From positions 434,001 through 498,000 of the forward strand of contig CBDBZX010000004.1 in NCBI GenBank assembly GCA_965213645.1: a stretch of DNA of 64,000 nt, given 5' to 3'. Below, piece by piece: positions 40,912-49,880 of the stretch (position 1 is its first letter; every line of letters begins with the position of its first letter). The translations under genes were made by a program, and so were the position numbers. The notes under the pieces are model-generated. The model had not been told where the DNA came from, did no database searches, and saw only the letters and a list, made by a program, of their open reading frames with translations. This DNA comes from CBDBZX01 sp965213645 (GTDB taxonomy: Bacteria > Deinococcota > Deinococci > Deinococcales > Trueperaceae).

Positions 40912-41745
40912 TCAGTCAAGTAAAGGTTGCATCCCGTCGATATCGGTAAATTCGTAAGTTCTACCCAAGTCACGGGTACGGACAACACTGCCTGTTCGCT
41001 CCATCCTGCCTGAGTCGAGGGCTAGCGCTACCACCGCACGCCCCACATACTCCGGCGATTCCGTTTGTTTTAGCTCCTCATCTGTAGGAATAGTGTGGCC
41101 TGCACGCCCTGCCATAACAGCTTCTGTGCGGGTCCAGCCTGGTGATAAGCCGACAACAGCGACACCAAATCGCTTAAAGTCCATCGCCATTGTGTAGGTT
41201 AGCTCGTTGATGGTGTGCTTGGGCAGGTAATAGAACAGCCAGTTACCACTATACTCATCGACATTGAGGGTGGTGTTGACGATAAGTCCTTTGGGCTCGA
41301 GCAATAAGGGAGCAGCAAAGTAACTTGCTGTCAAGGTAGACCCAACACCTGCTGAGAGAGACTTTTCCCAGCGAGGCAAAGGCCACTCCCAGAAAGGGGC
41401 GTCAAGGTGTTGCCCTTCTTCTTTTTCGTAGCCACCCCAAGCATTGTTCACTAGAATATCTAAATGTCCCTGCTCACTCCTGACTTTATTAAACACGTTT
41501 TTCACTTGAGCGGTTACAGTGTGGTCGCATTGGCAGGCGACGCCAACCCCACCCCGTTCATTAGCCTGCTCGGCAGTATCGGTAATTGTAGTTCCTAGAA
41601 GTTCGGGTGAGGTTGACGCTCCACGAACGCTTCTGCCTGTTATATATACAGTTGCGCCCTCTTCAGCTAGACTTAAAGCAATACCCCGCCCGACGCCACG
41701 ACTTGCGCCCGTAACAACTGCTACTTTTCCTGACAAACGAGTCAT
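40912..41745 (-). CDS. Short-chain dehydrogenase/reductase
   Basis: The 277-residue SDR enzyme starts MTRLSGKVAVVTGASRGVGR with the NAD(P)-binding TGASRGVG. NNAWGG is in the place of NNAG, and the catalytic region reads FYYLPKHTINELT. The usual YxxxK tyrosine is therefore in a Y-L-P-K-H context, resembling the DHRS1-like group. A -10 TATAGT (41768-41773) and an AGGCGG site precede the start. The longer frame to 42021 is antisense to the next gene and is rejected. Substrate unknown. Confidence 0.85.
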   Translation of the reverse strand: MTRLSGKVAVVTGASRGVGRGIALSLAEEGATVYITGRSVRGASTSPELLGTTITDTAEQANERGGVGVACQCDHTVTAQVKNVFNKVRSEQGHLDILVNNAWGGYEKEEGQHLDAPFWEWPLPRWEKSLSAGVGSTLTASYFAAPLLLEPKGLIVNTTLNVDEYSGNWLFYYLPKHTINELTYTMAMDFKRFGVAVVGLSPGWTRTEAVMAGRAGHTIPTDEELKQTESPEYVGRAVVALALDSGRMERTGSVVRTRDLGRTYEFTDIDGMQPLLD

Positions 41746-41785
41746 AAATTTATGCCGCCTAACTATGACTATACCGCACCATGAC

Positions 41786-42289
41786 CTACTCCCCCTTAAC
41801 CTTCTCCCGCTCCACCGCAAACGTCCCCCACTCCGCCAAAAAGTCCGAACTGCTCCAAACCTTATCGCGTCCGACCTGCGGCACGAGTTCGATACCGAGT
41901 TCTTGGCACACGTCCCACTCGGGGATGTTGGTGTAGTCGGTGCGGTCGCCGCCTTTGGTAAAGACGTGCGGGCGTAACTGGCGCAACGCTTCGCAGACTG
42001 TCGAGTCGCCTTCGATTTCAAACGGCACGACGTAATCCACCTCTCGGATACACGCGACGATACCGCAGCGCGTATCCAAATCCATAAACGGCTTGCCCTT
42101 TTTCGCCTTTAAGAACGAGTCACCATTGACAATTGCAACGAGCGTATCACCGTACTGTTTTGACTCGATGAGACAGGTGGCATGGCCGGGGTGAATTGGG
42201 TCGTAGCCGCCCGAGGTGCAGACAATCTTGCCGAGCGAATCGCGGATTTCGTTGATCTCTTCAAAAGAGACGATCTTTGCATATTTCAT
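41786..42289 (-). CDS. Cytidylyltransferase-like protein (RfaE/HldE C-domain type)
   Basis: The 167-residue protein has the nucleotidyltransferase motif SGGYDPIHPGHATCL (HxGH), then IVNGDSFLKAKKGKPFMD and VFTKGGDRTD. It would join a nucleotide to a phosphorylated sugar or alcohol, as the C-domain of HldE does for heptose. No heptose kinase or transferase is nearby, so the substrate is open. A -10 TAAGGT (42296-42301) ends exactly seven bases before the ATG, suggesting a leaderless mRNA. Confidence 0.85.
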   Translation of the reverse strand: MKYAKIVSFEEINEIRDSLGKIVCTSGGYDPIHPGHATCLIESKQYGDTLVAIVNGDSFLKAKKGKPFMDLDTRCGIVACIREVDYVVPFEIEGDSTVCEALRQLRPHVFTKGGDRTDYTNIPEWDVCQELGIELVPQVGRDKVWSSSDFLAEWGTFAVEREKVKGE

Positions 42290-42321
42290 AAGAATACCTT
42301 ACCCGGTTTTTAATCTGGTGG

Positions 42322-43155
42322 TTATTTGCCGAAGCGCCGCTCGCGTGCCTGAAAGGAGCGCACCGCCCGTAAGAAATCTACCTTGCGGAAGCTCGGCCAG
42401 AAGGCGTCGCAGAAGTAGAACTCGCTGTAGGCCGTCTGCCAGAGCAAAAAGCCTGAGAGCCGCACCTCGCCCGAGGTGCGAATGACGAAGTCGGGGTCGG
42501 GGACGCCAGCGGTGTAGAGGTGGCGGCTGATGCCCTCAGCGTTGATGTGGTGAGCGAGTTCGTCCGGGGAGGAGACTTGGGTGGAGCGCTCGAGCAGCAA
42601 CTTCCTCACCGCCGAAACGATCTCTTCACGCCCGCCGTACCCAAGCGCCACGTTGAGGTGCATCCCGCCGTAATCCTCAGTCGCTTCTTCCATGCGCCGC
42701 AACGCCGCTTTAGTGTCCTTGGGAAAACCGTCAATGTCGCCAATCACGCGCACGCGCACGCGGTTCTCGTGCAGGCGCGTGTCGTTGATGAGGTCTTTCG
42801 CCTGCTGCGCGAAGAGGCTGTGGAGGTGCGCGACCTCTTCGGGCTTGCGGGAGTGGTTTTCGGTGCTAAAGCCCCAAATGGTGACGTGCTTGATGCCTAA
42901 ATCCAAGCACCAGTCGAGCACCTCACGCGCTTTGCCCGCGCCGTAGTTGTGACCTGTTTTTACGTCCAGCCCAACCGTACGCGCAAAGCGGCGGTTGCCG
43001 TCCATGATAATGCCGATGTGTTTGGGCAAGGCCGCGCCGCTAACAGCTTTATACAAAGAGCGCTCATAGAACCAGTAGAGCGGCTTGGTAAAGGTATGCC
43101 AGACTCTGCGGACGTGTTTGGTAGAGGACATCAGGCGGGGCAAGGCAGGGTTCAC
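42322..43155 (-). CDS. uppS: Isoprenyl (undecaprenyl) diphosphate synthase
   Basis: UppS makes the long cis-polyprenyl diphosphate carrier of cell-wall and polysaccharide synthesis. The 277-residue protein shows HIGIIMDGNRRFART with the catalytic Asp, TIWGFSTENHSR, NVALGYGGREEIV and the C-terminal DFVIRTSGEVRLSGFLLWQTAYSEFYF. The GTG start at 43155 lies eight bases after a -10 TAAACT (43163-43168, minus strand), so it appears leaderless; an internal ATG at 43131 is the alternative. Confidence 0.94.
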   Translation of the reverse strand: MNPALPRLMSSTKHVRRVWHTFTKPLYWFYERSLYKAVSGAALPKHIGIIMDGNRRFARTVGLDVKTGHNYGAGKAREVLDWCLDLGIKHVTIWGFSTENHSRKPEEVAHLHSLFAQQAKDLINDTRLHENRVRVRVIGDIDGFPKDTKAALRRMEEATEDYGGMHLNVALGYGGREEIVSAVRKLLLERSTQVSSPDELAHHINAEGISRHLYTAGVPDPDFVIRTSGEVRLSGFLLWQTAYSEFYFCDAFWPSFRKVDFLRAVRSFQARERRFGK

Positions 43156-43269
43156 AGCGAACAGTTTACACTAAACCGCATCTAAAACACATTACCCTTG
43201 ATCTCCTGTGAATTATTTCGCCCTTTGTCATCTCAGCATTACCGCGTCTTACTTGCTTAAAAGATTCCT

Positions 43270-43830
43270 CTAATCTTCCCAAACACTTACGTGCGGCAAG
43301 CGGAGGTTATCCCGAGCCTTGTCGATGACGCTTTGGATAAAGTCTGTTTTCGCTTCCGTGTAAGCAACCGAATCTTCCGCATAAGTCTTAGCGAGGTTAA
43401 GCTTTAGTCTTCCATACGCCGCAACTGCTTCTGGATGCGCTAACAGATAGTCACGCATTAAACGCTCGTTGCGCTCAGACCAGGTTGAAAACTCAACGAT
43501 ATGTAGGTGAAATTGCCCGCTTCTAGCCTCTTGCTTGCGTAGAAAGTGCCGATTACGCATTCCTGTCTCGAGAAGCTGATAACCGAGTCGGTTAAGTTCG
43601 GGTAAAAAGGCGTCAAGGTCGTCAAGCTTGTGAACAGCCGCCATCATGTCGATAATCGGCTTAGCGCTTTGTCCTGGAACGGCTGTGCTGCCGATGTGTT
43701 CAAGCGCCACGAAGTAATCGCCAATCACACCTAAAAGAACCTCTCGCTCAGCCGCGAACATATCCACCCATGCTGGGTTGTAATCGACCACTTCAACGGG
43801 TTGTGTTAGTTGCCTGGTTGCCTTAACCAT
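43270..43830 (-). CDS. GrpB/UPF0157 family protein (nucleotidyltransferase fold)
   Basis: The 186-residue protein matches the GrpB family, which has a nucleotidyltransferase-like fold and no firm function. Family marks are VEVVDYNPAWVDMFAAERE, LEHIGSTAVPGQSAKPIIDMM, RNHFLRK-type MRNRHFLRKQEARSGQFHLH and RDYLLAHPEAVAAYGRLK. It stands alone downstream of the rhamnose genes. Confidence 0.92.
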   Translation of the reverse strand: MVKATRQLTQPVEVVDYNPAWVDMFAAEREVLLGVIGDYFVALEHIGSTAVPGQSAKPIIDMMAAVHKLDDLDAFLPELNRLGYQLLETGMRNRHFLRKQEARSGQFHLHIVEFSTWSERNERLMRDYLLAHPEAVAAYGRLKLNLAKTYAEDSVAYTEAKTDFIQSVIDKARDNLRLPHVSVWED

Positions 43831-43876
43831 TGCGCGTACCCCTTATCCCTATTTCACGTAGACGTGCGGTATAGCT

Positions 43877-44890
43877 TCAGCGCTTTACATACTGCTTCTC
43901 AAAATACTCCTTCTGCCCCGCCTTACTGCCCTGCCACCACTCGGGATGCTCCCGATACCACGCAATCGTCTTCGCAATCCCCTCAGAGAAGGTCATGCTC
44001 GGCTGCCACGAGAGGTCGCGCTTCGCTTTAGAGATATCCAGCGCGTAGCGGTAGTCGTGGCCGGGGCGGTCTTTGACGTGTTGGATGAGGTCGTCGGGTT
44101 TGTCCAACGTATTTAGAATCGTTGCGGCAACCGCGAGCCCATCCGTTTGGTTCTCTCCGCCGATGTTATACGCCTCGCCGCTCTTCCCTTTGAGAAGTGC
44201 CTGATGAATCCCTCTCGCGTGGTCATCCACAAAGATGTAATCGCGAATCGCCTTGCCTGTGCCGTAGATGGGAAGAGGTTGGTCGTCTAAAGCGTTGGTG
44301 ATGAAGAGCGGGATGACCTTTTCGGGGAACTGGTACGGTCCGTAGTTGTTCGAACCTCTCGTCGTCACTACGTCCATCTCATAGGTCGTGGCGTAGGCTT
44401 GCACCAAGAGGTCGCCGCCCGCTTTGCTGGCGCTGTAGGGGCTACGCGGTCTGAAGGGGTCGTTTTCGACGCTCAAACCTTCCATCACCTCGCCGTAGAC
44501 CTCATCGGTGGAGACTTGGACGAAGCGGATGGCGCGGGCTCTGGCAGCCTCTAAGAGCACCCGCACCCCCTCCACATTTGTGCGCGTAAAGGGTGCAGCG
44601 TCTTGAATGGAGCGGTCCACGTGTGTCTCGGCGGCAAAATTGAGAACCGCGTCGCAGCCTCTCACGGCTCTCTCTACAACCTCTGGGTCAGCGATGTCAC
44701 CTTTGATAAAGGTATAGCGCGGGTCGTCCTCGAAGTCGCTCAGCGTCGCCGGGTTCGCGGCGTAGGTCATGAGGTCGAGGTTGACGATTTCTAAGTCGGT
44801 CTCGCTCAGGATGATGCGGATATACGACGAGCCGATGAAGCCGAGCCCACCCGTCACTAAAATCTTCTTATAGTCTCCTGCATGATTCAT
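43877..44890 (-). CDS. rfbB: dTDP-glucose 4,6-dehydratase
   Basis: RfbB converts dTDP-glucose to the 4-keto-6-deoxy sugar, step two of dTDP-rhamnose synthesis. The 337-residue extended SDR has VTGGLGFIGSSYIR, FAAETHVDRSI, the catalytic VSTDEVYGE and YSASKAGGDLL, and NNYGPYQFPEKVIPLFI. RBS GAGG before the ATG. It follows rfbC by two bases and is the last gene of the run. Confidence 0.96.
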   Translation of the reverse strand: MNHAGDYKKILVTGGLGFIGSSYIRIILSETDLEIVNLDLMTYAANPATLSDFEDDPRYTFIKGDIADPEVVERAVRGCDAVLNFAAETHVDRSIQDAAPFTRTNVEGVRVLLEAARARAIRFVQVSTDEVYGEVMEGLSVENDPFRPRSPYSASKAGGDLLVQAYATTYEMDVVTTRGSNNYGPYQFPEKVIPLFITNALDDQPLPIYGTGKAIRDYIFVDDHARGIHQALLKGKSGEAYNIGGENQTDGLAVAATILNTLDKPDDLIQHVKDRPGHDYRYALDISKAKRDLSWQPSMTFSEGIAKTIAWYREHPEWWQGSKAGQKEYFEKQYVKR

Positions 44891-44892
44891 GT

Positions 44893-45429
44893 TTAACCTC
44901 TATCCTCTGCCCACAAGTCCGCGCCGAAGAAGTCCCAGGGCAAGCGTCCTTCGTTTGGATTGTCCATGTTGAACTGTTGGTCCATCGCGTAGAGTAAAGT
45001 TGCGCCGTCCGGTCCTGCTTGGTAGCCGTGCGCGACGCCCGCTGGGATGTAGAGTTGCGCAGGCTCCTCACCGTTTAAGATAAAAGGTCGCTTGTTGCCT
45101 TCCGTCTTCGAACCCGCCCGACAGTCCGCGAGCCATACCTTGAGTTGACCCTGAATGACCGTCCAGAGTTCATTCTGTGGCTCCCTCGGGTGGATGTGAA
45201 AGGCGTTGATGCGCTCTGGCTCCGCCCTGGACACACTAATTTGCCGCGCTGTAAAGCTGTGCGGCAAGCTCTCCACGTTTCCCTCACTGAGCCGCGCATA
45301 CTCCATAAAGAAGCCGTTGTCGCTCCGCCGTTTGGTGAGCTTGTGGAGCCATACGCCGCCAATTTCAGGCTGAGGGTCGTACGCTTGAAAAGTCAGCGCG
45401 TCGGCGGCTCGTTTGGAGAGGTCAGTCAT
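44893..45429 (-). CDS. rfbC: dTDP-4-dehydrorhamnose 3,5-epimerase-like cupin protein
   Basis: The 178-residue protein has the RmlC-type cupin pattern with SVSRAEPERINAFHIHPRE, NELWTVIQGQLKVWLAD and LYIPAGVAHGYQA. It would epimerise the keto-deoxy sugar at C3 and C5. It is less conserved than the best-known RfbC enzymes, but the position between rfbD and rfbB supports the role. Its start overlaps rfbD by eight bases. Confidence 0.85.
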   Translation of the reverse strand: MTDLSKRAADALTFQAYDPQPEIGGVWLHKLTKRRSDNGFFMEYARLSEGNVESLPHSFTARQISVSRAEPERINAFHIHPREPQNELWTVIQGQLKVWLADCRAGSKTEGNKRPFILNGEEPAQLYIPAGVAHGYQAGPDGATLLYAMDQQFNMDNPNEGRLPWDFFGADLWAEDRG

Positions 45430-46177
45430 GAGTGCTCTTTTCTGTGTCTTGATCTGCGAGGGAAAGTTTGAGCGTTTGCCACCGCTCTACGTTCAAGCTG
45501 ATGTCGTCGGGTAAAGAAACGCCTGCGTCTGCTTTGGAGCCGGATTTGACCTCTTTATTACGCCGTTTGGCGAGGTCGTAGACGCTCTTGCGCTCGGTGG
45601 CGATGTGCAAAGTGTCAAAGGAAATCTCGTTCACATGCCGAATTGCTAGAGCGATGTCTGGCGCGATGACGTCCACGTAGTCTTGACTCGAGTACACATC
45701 CGTAAAAGCAACCGGATAGGGAAACTCCCTCGGGCGAAAGCTGGTGCGGATGATGAGGTGGCGCTTAGCAAGTCTCGCGACCTCTTCCGCAACGAGTTTA
45801 CTCAGGGAGTAGTAATTACGTACCGGACCCACAGGGTCGTCTTCGTAGTAGTTACCCGTATCGCCATAGAAGACGTAATCGGTGGAGATGTGGACGAGGG
45901 TGATGTCCTTCCCCGAGTCATCCACGGCTCGAACGAGATTGCGCGTTCCCTCCACGTTGACCTGCCAGCAAGCGGCTCTATTCGTCTCCGCACCTTTTAC
46001 ATCGGTGTAGGCGGCGGCGTGGACGACCACATCGGGTTGATGAAGCTCGAGCGCGTGGCGAATACTGGCGGCGTCCGTGAGGTCGAGTTCTGCCCTTGGG
46101 GGCGCGGTAATCTCGGGCATAAGCGCACGCAACTCGCCGCCGAGTCGCCCGGAACCGCCTGTTAAGAGGATAGTCAT
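45422..46177 (-). CDS. rfbD: dTDP-4-dehydrorhamnose reductase-like protein
   Basis: The 251-residue SDR starts MTILLTGGSGRLGGELRALM and has VVHAAAYTDVKGAE, HISTDYVFYGD and NYYSLSKLVAEEVARL, the RmlD pattern of NADPH binding and a YxxxK. It would give dTDP-rhamnose as the last step. The in-frame start at 46195 is possible but gives six unlikely residues. Tail residues are rich in Lys and Ser and differ from usual enzymes, so the substrate may be a related sugar. Confidence 0.83.
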   Translation of the reverse strand: MTILLTGGSGRLGGELRALMPEITAPPRAELDLTDAASIRHALELHQPDVVVHAAAYTDVKGAETNRAACWQVNVEGTRNLVRAVDDSGKDITLVHISTDYVFYGDTGNYYEDDPVGPVRNYYSLSKLVAEEVARLAKRHLIIRTSFRPREFPYPVAFTDVYSSQDYVDVIAPDIALAIRHVNEISFDTLHIATERKSVYDLAKRRNKEVKSGSKADAGVSLPDDISLNVERWQTLKLSLADQDTEKSTHD

Positions 46178-46272
46178 ACGGGACCCGCGTCCCAAGTCGA
46201 GAGGTTAAGAGAGTTGGATTGAAGCATAGTAAACCGCACCTTCGGCAAATGCACTATTTTACCCTAGCACCG

Positions 46273-46788
46273 CTACATCTTCCCTTCATCAAATTCACCG
46301 CTCGGACTAATGCGGACGAGGTTTAATCCTTCGGCTCGAGCAGGTGGCTCAAACCAGTCCGAGAACATCGCCAGCATTTCAGGGGTGATCTCATAGGTTC
46401 CTTTACTCAGGCTCGAGTTTCGTAGCGTCAATCTCTCTTGCAGGGTTGGCAAGGGTACATCAAAAAAATAGAAAAGTGGCGTTGCGCCTATCTCTCGGGC
46501 TCTGTTCTTAAAATCCAACCGCTCACGCCGCTTCCAAAAACCGAAGTCTAAAACCACGTTAATATCAAGCGCTAAAAGCCGCCGCGCTGTGCTCCATAAG
46601 AGGTTTTTAAGCGTCTCCAACCTCTCGTCAAACACCTCTCTGGGCATGTGATGACCGTAGAGTTCAATCATCCATTCGTCTACGGAAAAACGCACGGCGC
46701 TGTGTTCGCGCTCTAAGCGCTTCGCGTAGGTCGTTTTACCCGAGCCTGTGAGCCCGCACATCATGAAGACAGTGGGTTTCTCACTCAC
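46273..46788 (-). CDS. P-loop kinase of the AAA_33/zeta-toxin-like group
   Basis: The 171-residue protein has Walker A GLTGSGKTT near the N-terminus, then FSVDEWMIELYGHH and NVVLDFGFWKRRERLDF, as in small ATP-dependent kinases of the polynucleotide kinase / chloramphenicol phosphotransferase type. The substrate cannot be told. It overlaps rfbA by four bases and so belongs to its transcript, which is unusual for a rhamnose operon. It might act on a small molecule or sugar. Confidence 0.82.
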   Translation of the reverse strand: MSEKPTVFMMCGLTGSGKTTYAKRLEREHSAVRFSVDEWMIELYGHHMPREVFDERLETLKNLLWSTARRLLALDINVVLDFGFWKRRERLDFKNRAREIGATPLFYFFDVPLPTLQERLTLRNSSLSKGTYEITPEMLAMFSDWFEPPARAEGLNLVRISPSGEFDEGKM

Positions 46789-47648
46789 TTCAAGAGGTTG
46801 AGCAGATATTGGCCGTACTCGTTCTTCTTCATCGGCTCGGCGAGTTCAGCTAGCGTCTCGGCGCTAATCCAGCCCTTGCGGTAGGCAATCTCTTCTAAAC
46901 AAGCTATTTTGAGCCCTTGGCGCTGTTCAATCGTCTCGACGAAGTTCGAGGCTTGCAAGAGGGATTCGTGGGTGCCCGTATCTAGCCACGCCATACCGCG
47001 TCCCATCATCTCGACGTGGAGCTGACCCCTTTCCAAATAGGTTTTGTTCACGTCGGTGATCTCTAGTTCGCCCCTGGGGGAGGGTTTGAGCCCCGCCGCA
47101 ATCTTCACAACCTGATTGTCGTAGAAGTAGAGGCCCGTAACCGCGTAGTTGGATTTGGGCTTTTCGGGTTTTTCTTCCAAACTTACCGCTTTGCCCGCTT
47201 CATCAAACTCCACCACACCGTAGCGCTCGGGGTCTCTTACGTAGTAACCGAAGACCGTTGCGCCCTCCTGCAAAGAGGCAGCGCGTCTAAGCTGCTGGCC
47301 GAAGCTCTGTCCGAAGAAGATGTTGTCGCCCAAGATGAGGCAGACGGAACTCTCACCGACGAACTCACGCCCGATAATGAACGCCTGCGCTAACCCTTCT
47401 GGCTTGGGCTGCTCGGCGTAGTGGAGCGAGAGCCCCCACTGTGAGCCGTCCCCCAAAAGCCGCTCGAAGTTAGCGCGGTCGTGCGGCGTGGTGATGATGA
47501 GCGCGTCGCGGATGTCGGCGAGCATCAAGACCGACAGGGGATAGTAGATCATCGGTTTGTCGTAGACGGGGACGAGTTGTTTGCTCACGGCCCTAGTCGC
47601 CGGGTAAAGGCGCGTGCCGGAGCCGCCTGCAAGGATAATGCCTTTCAT
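46785..47648 (-). CDS. rfbA: Glucose-1-phosphate thymidylyltransferase
   Basis: RfbA makes dTDP-glucose from dTTP and glucose-1-phosphate, the first step of dTDP-rhamnose synthesis. The 287-residue protein has KGIILAGGSGTRLYPATRAVSKQL-type nucleotide loop, VYDKPMIYYPLSVLM, ILGDNIFFG, VEFDEAGKAVSLEEKP and AWLDTGTHESLLQAS. A -10 TAGAGT (47657-47662) ends nine bases before the ATG, so the leader is very short. It is the first gene of rfbA-kinase-rfbD-rfbC-rfbB. Confidence 0.96.
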   Translation of the reverse strand: MKGIILAGGSGTRLYPATRAVSKQLVPVYDKPMIYYPLSVLMLADIRDALIITTPHDRANFERLLGDGSQWGLSLHYAEQPKPEGLAQAFIIGREFVGESSVCLILGDNIFFGQSFGQQLRRAASLQEGATVFGYYVRDPERYGVVEFDEAGKAVSLEEKPEKPKSNYAVTGLYFYDNQVVKIAAGLKPSPRGELEITDVNKTYLERGQLHVEMMGRGMAWLDTGTHESLLQASNFVETIEQRQGLKIACLEEIAYRKGWISAETLAELAEPMKKNEYGQYLLNLLK

Positions 47649-47737
47649 AAGGGGTTACTCTAGCATCCCTTTGCGTGAGTCATCGGGGCGGCGATTTACG
47701 CAGCGCTGGATACATGTGCAAGTGAATCCGACGCAGT

Positions 47738-47766
47738 GTAGGGGCAGGTTTCAAACCTGTCCCTAC
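47738..47766. repeat. Palindrome GTAGGGGCAGGTTT / AACCTGTCCCTAC
   Basis: A 29-base near-perfect palindrome (one G-U type mismatch) between rfbA and the hydrolase gene. Similar sequences are common scattered repeats in bacteria, and a related half lies at about 36012. Confidence 0.75.
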
Positions 47767-47804
47767 GAAGCGGTGCAATATAGGTCAGTTTACGCAGCGT
47801 CCCT

Positions 47805-48785
47805 TTACCCAAAGCTCATGGCGGACTCTAAACGCTCTACGCTTACCTCTTCGGATTCGACAATCCGGGCAATCGTCTCCACCGTGGCGTCCAGGTAACT
47901 GCGTCCGTCCGGTAAAAAACTCTCCGCATCTAGGTAGCCTTTCAGCCCGGTGTGGTCCGCCGGTCCCATCGAGATGAGCTTGATAATCCCTTTTTGCTTC
48001 GCCTGGTTCCAAGCGGAATAGGGTAAGAGGGGCCAGCGCCCCGGAAAGAGAAAATTACCCGTGCGCTGCACCATGTCGCGCCGTCCGTAAAGGTGATAGA
48101 CGTGCTCCAGAGCGAGCAGGCCGGGGTCCGAACTTATTACGCCGCCTAAAGACACAACGCTGATGGGCGCGTCTAACATGGAGCGCAGGTGCGGGGCTGC
48201 GCCCACGGCAATCTGCCCGCCGCCGCTATAGCCGATGAGCGTGACGGGAACGCCGCTACCGGGTTTGTAGCCATGCAGTTCTAAACCCTTAGCGATCATC
48301 TCAGCGGAGCCCTGGTTGTAAATAGGTCCGTAGCGGCTATCCGCAGAGACGGCGACCTGCCAGATGTTGCGAAAGTTGATGAGCGCCCCGGCGAGCCCTG
48401 GTCCGCTCAGCTTGCGCTTCAAAGCCCAGCGCCAGAACTTGGCGAACATGCGCTGCCCGGTTAAAGCGCGGTTCGTGACGGAGTAGGGGAAGATATCCTC
48501 CACCACGACGATTTTATCCGTCAAGCGTTCGCGCAGCCGCTTCAAAAAGATGATTTCGCGTTCTGCGTAGGTTTCGCCCGAAACGCTGTGAATGCCCGAC
48601 AAGAAGACGACGAACCCCTCCGCGCCCTCCGCCGGATAGAGCGCGGGGACGTGCTCCTCCTCTTCAGGATGCCGCCCGTACCAGCCCGCCCACCAGCCGA
48701 GCGCCTCGAAAGGGGACAAGATGCCCGCGATGAGAAAGCCGACGACGAGCACGGCGAGAAGGGTCATCACGTCAGGAAGGGGCAT
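47805..48785 (-). CDS. Membrane-anchored alpha/beta-hydrolase-like protein
   Basis: The 326-residue protein has one N-terminal hydrophobic helix (about 6-24) and an alpha/beta-hydrolase core with FVVFLSGIHSVSGETY, the nucleophile elbow LIGYSGGGQIAVG, and a possible acid/His pair in MGPADHTGLKGYLDAESFL. It may be a lipase or esterase acting at the membrane. Its ATG overlaps the stop of the upstream gene by one base, so the two are coupled. Confidence 0.8.
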   Translation of the reverse strand: MPLPDVMTLLAVLVVGFLIAGILSPFEALGWWAGWYGRHPEEEEHVPALYPAEGAEGFVVFLSGIHSVSGETYAEREIIFLKRLRERLTDKIVVVEDIFPYSVTNRALTGQRMFAKFWRWALKRKLSGPGLAGALINFRNIWQVAVSADSRYGPIYNQGSAEMIAKGLELHGYKPGSGVPVTLIGYSGGGQIAVGAAPHLRSMLDAPISVVSLGGVISSDPGLLALEHVYHLYGRRDMVQRTGNFLFPGRWPLLPYSAWNQAKQKGIIKLISMGPADHTGLKGYLDAESFLPDGRSYLDATVETIARIVESEEVSVERLESAMSFG

Positions 48786-49516
48786 CAGTCGTCCTTCTTG
48801 CTGAAGTTTTCTTCGATGAGGTCGTGGAGCTCTTGGCGCGTTGTCGTTAAGGGAACGCCTGCGGTGAGGCTTTTAAGCCGCTTGGAGAGCGCGATGACGG
48901 GCCGACCGACGGTGCGCTGCAAGGCTTGCCAGAGGAGCCAACCGAGGGCGCTGCACACGAGCGCTTGCGTAAGGGTGAGGTCTAACGTGACGGACACAGC
49001 CGTAATCACCGCGAGCAAGCTCCAGAGCGATAAAAGCGCGAAAATCGGCACGCCGAAGTACGGCGCGAGCGCGAAGAACGAGAAGAGGTAGGGCGCGTAG
49101 CCGAGCCCCACCGCTTTTGCAATGGTATTGAAGTCCACCTCGCGTCCGTAGACGTAGGTGCCCACCAGCCAGATGCTCAGCGTCCAGAAGAGGTAGCTAA
49201 ACAGGAATATCGCGGCTGAGAGCGCCAGCGACGCCACGAAGCGCCTCGGCTTGACGCGGTTGGCGAAGAGCACCACGCTCTGACCCAAAGACTCGGAAAA
49301 GCCTGCGAAAAACACGACGAAGATAACCGCGAGCAGACCCCACGTTTCACTTTGAACTTGCAAGAAGACCTCCCGCTCGAGCGTCAAAGACCGCCCCACC
49401 ACATTAGGGAAAGGAATGTCAGTTAAGGGTGGTAGCGCTTGACTCGCAAGAACGACTGTTAGGTCAGGGTAAGGCATAAAGCTCGCATTTGAAGGTACGA
49501 ATGTGGTGTTTTGCAC
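48785..49516 (-). CDS. Yip1-like multi-pass membrane protein
   Basis: The 243-residue protein has about five hydrophobic helices, with GLLAVIFVVFFAGFSESLGQS, AVGLGYAPYLFSFFALAPYFGVP and ALLSLWSLLAVITAVSVTLDL. This fits the Yip1 domain; function in bacteria is unclear. The GTG at 49516 starts the frame; the ATG of codon 14 is an alternative. The cytoplasmic tail is acidic (LIEENFSKKDD). It precedes and overlaps the hydrolase gene by one base. Confidence 0.75.
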   Translation of the reverse strand: MQNTTFVPSNASFMPYPDLTVVLASQALPPLTDIPFPNVVGRSLTLEREVFLQVQSETWGLLAVIFVVFFAGFSESLGQSVVLFANRVKPRRFVASLALSAAIFLFSYLFWTLSIWLVGTYVYGREVDFNTIAKAVGLGYAPYLFSFFALAPYFGVPIFALLSLWSLLAVITAVSVTLDLTLTQALVCSALGWLLWQALQRTVGRPVIALSKRLKSLTAGVPLTTTRQELHDLIEENFSKKDD

Positions 49517-49630
49517 GTTGAGAATTCAAGTATGAAGGAACGCTCGAGGTCGTAGATAGTGTGAAGGCGTGTCATGAAAGTGTGAACACATCTCCAAGTT
49601 TACGCCTTTTGAACCTCTTCGTTCATGTGC

Positions 49631-49688
49631 GAGGCTGACGCAGCCTCAATCTAACGCCTACGTCCGAGAAGTCGGGGACGTAGGCGTT
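49631..49688. terminator. Two hairpins in the spacer before the zinc cluster
   Basis: GAGGCTG-ACG-CAGCCTC (49631-49647) and AACGCCTACGTCC / GGACGTAGGCGTT (49653-49688, 13 perfect pairs, ten-base loop). They lie in the 364-base spacer 49517-49880, where no gene is supported, and could end transcripts from the DUF3299 side. Confidence 0.6.
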
Positions 49689-49880
49689 GGGGGTTCCGGT
49701 CGCTATCTCGCCGAAAAAGATGATTGTGTGCTGAAGAGGTTGAGCATCGTGAGTTAGCTGAGGTACAAGATGTTGTATCAGGGATGACTCGAGAGTTTCT
49801 CGCATCGCTGCCCGACCTCACTTGAGAACGCTACCTAAGCACCTCGTGGTGCAGACAATCAGCTCGTTCCTCGCGTCACA

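Noticed and set aside
41746..42021. N-terminal extension of the SDR gene
   Set aside because: The extra 92 codons are antisense-like shadow of the cytidylyltransferase gene with Arg/Ser-rich content; the SDR fold starts at 41745.
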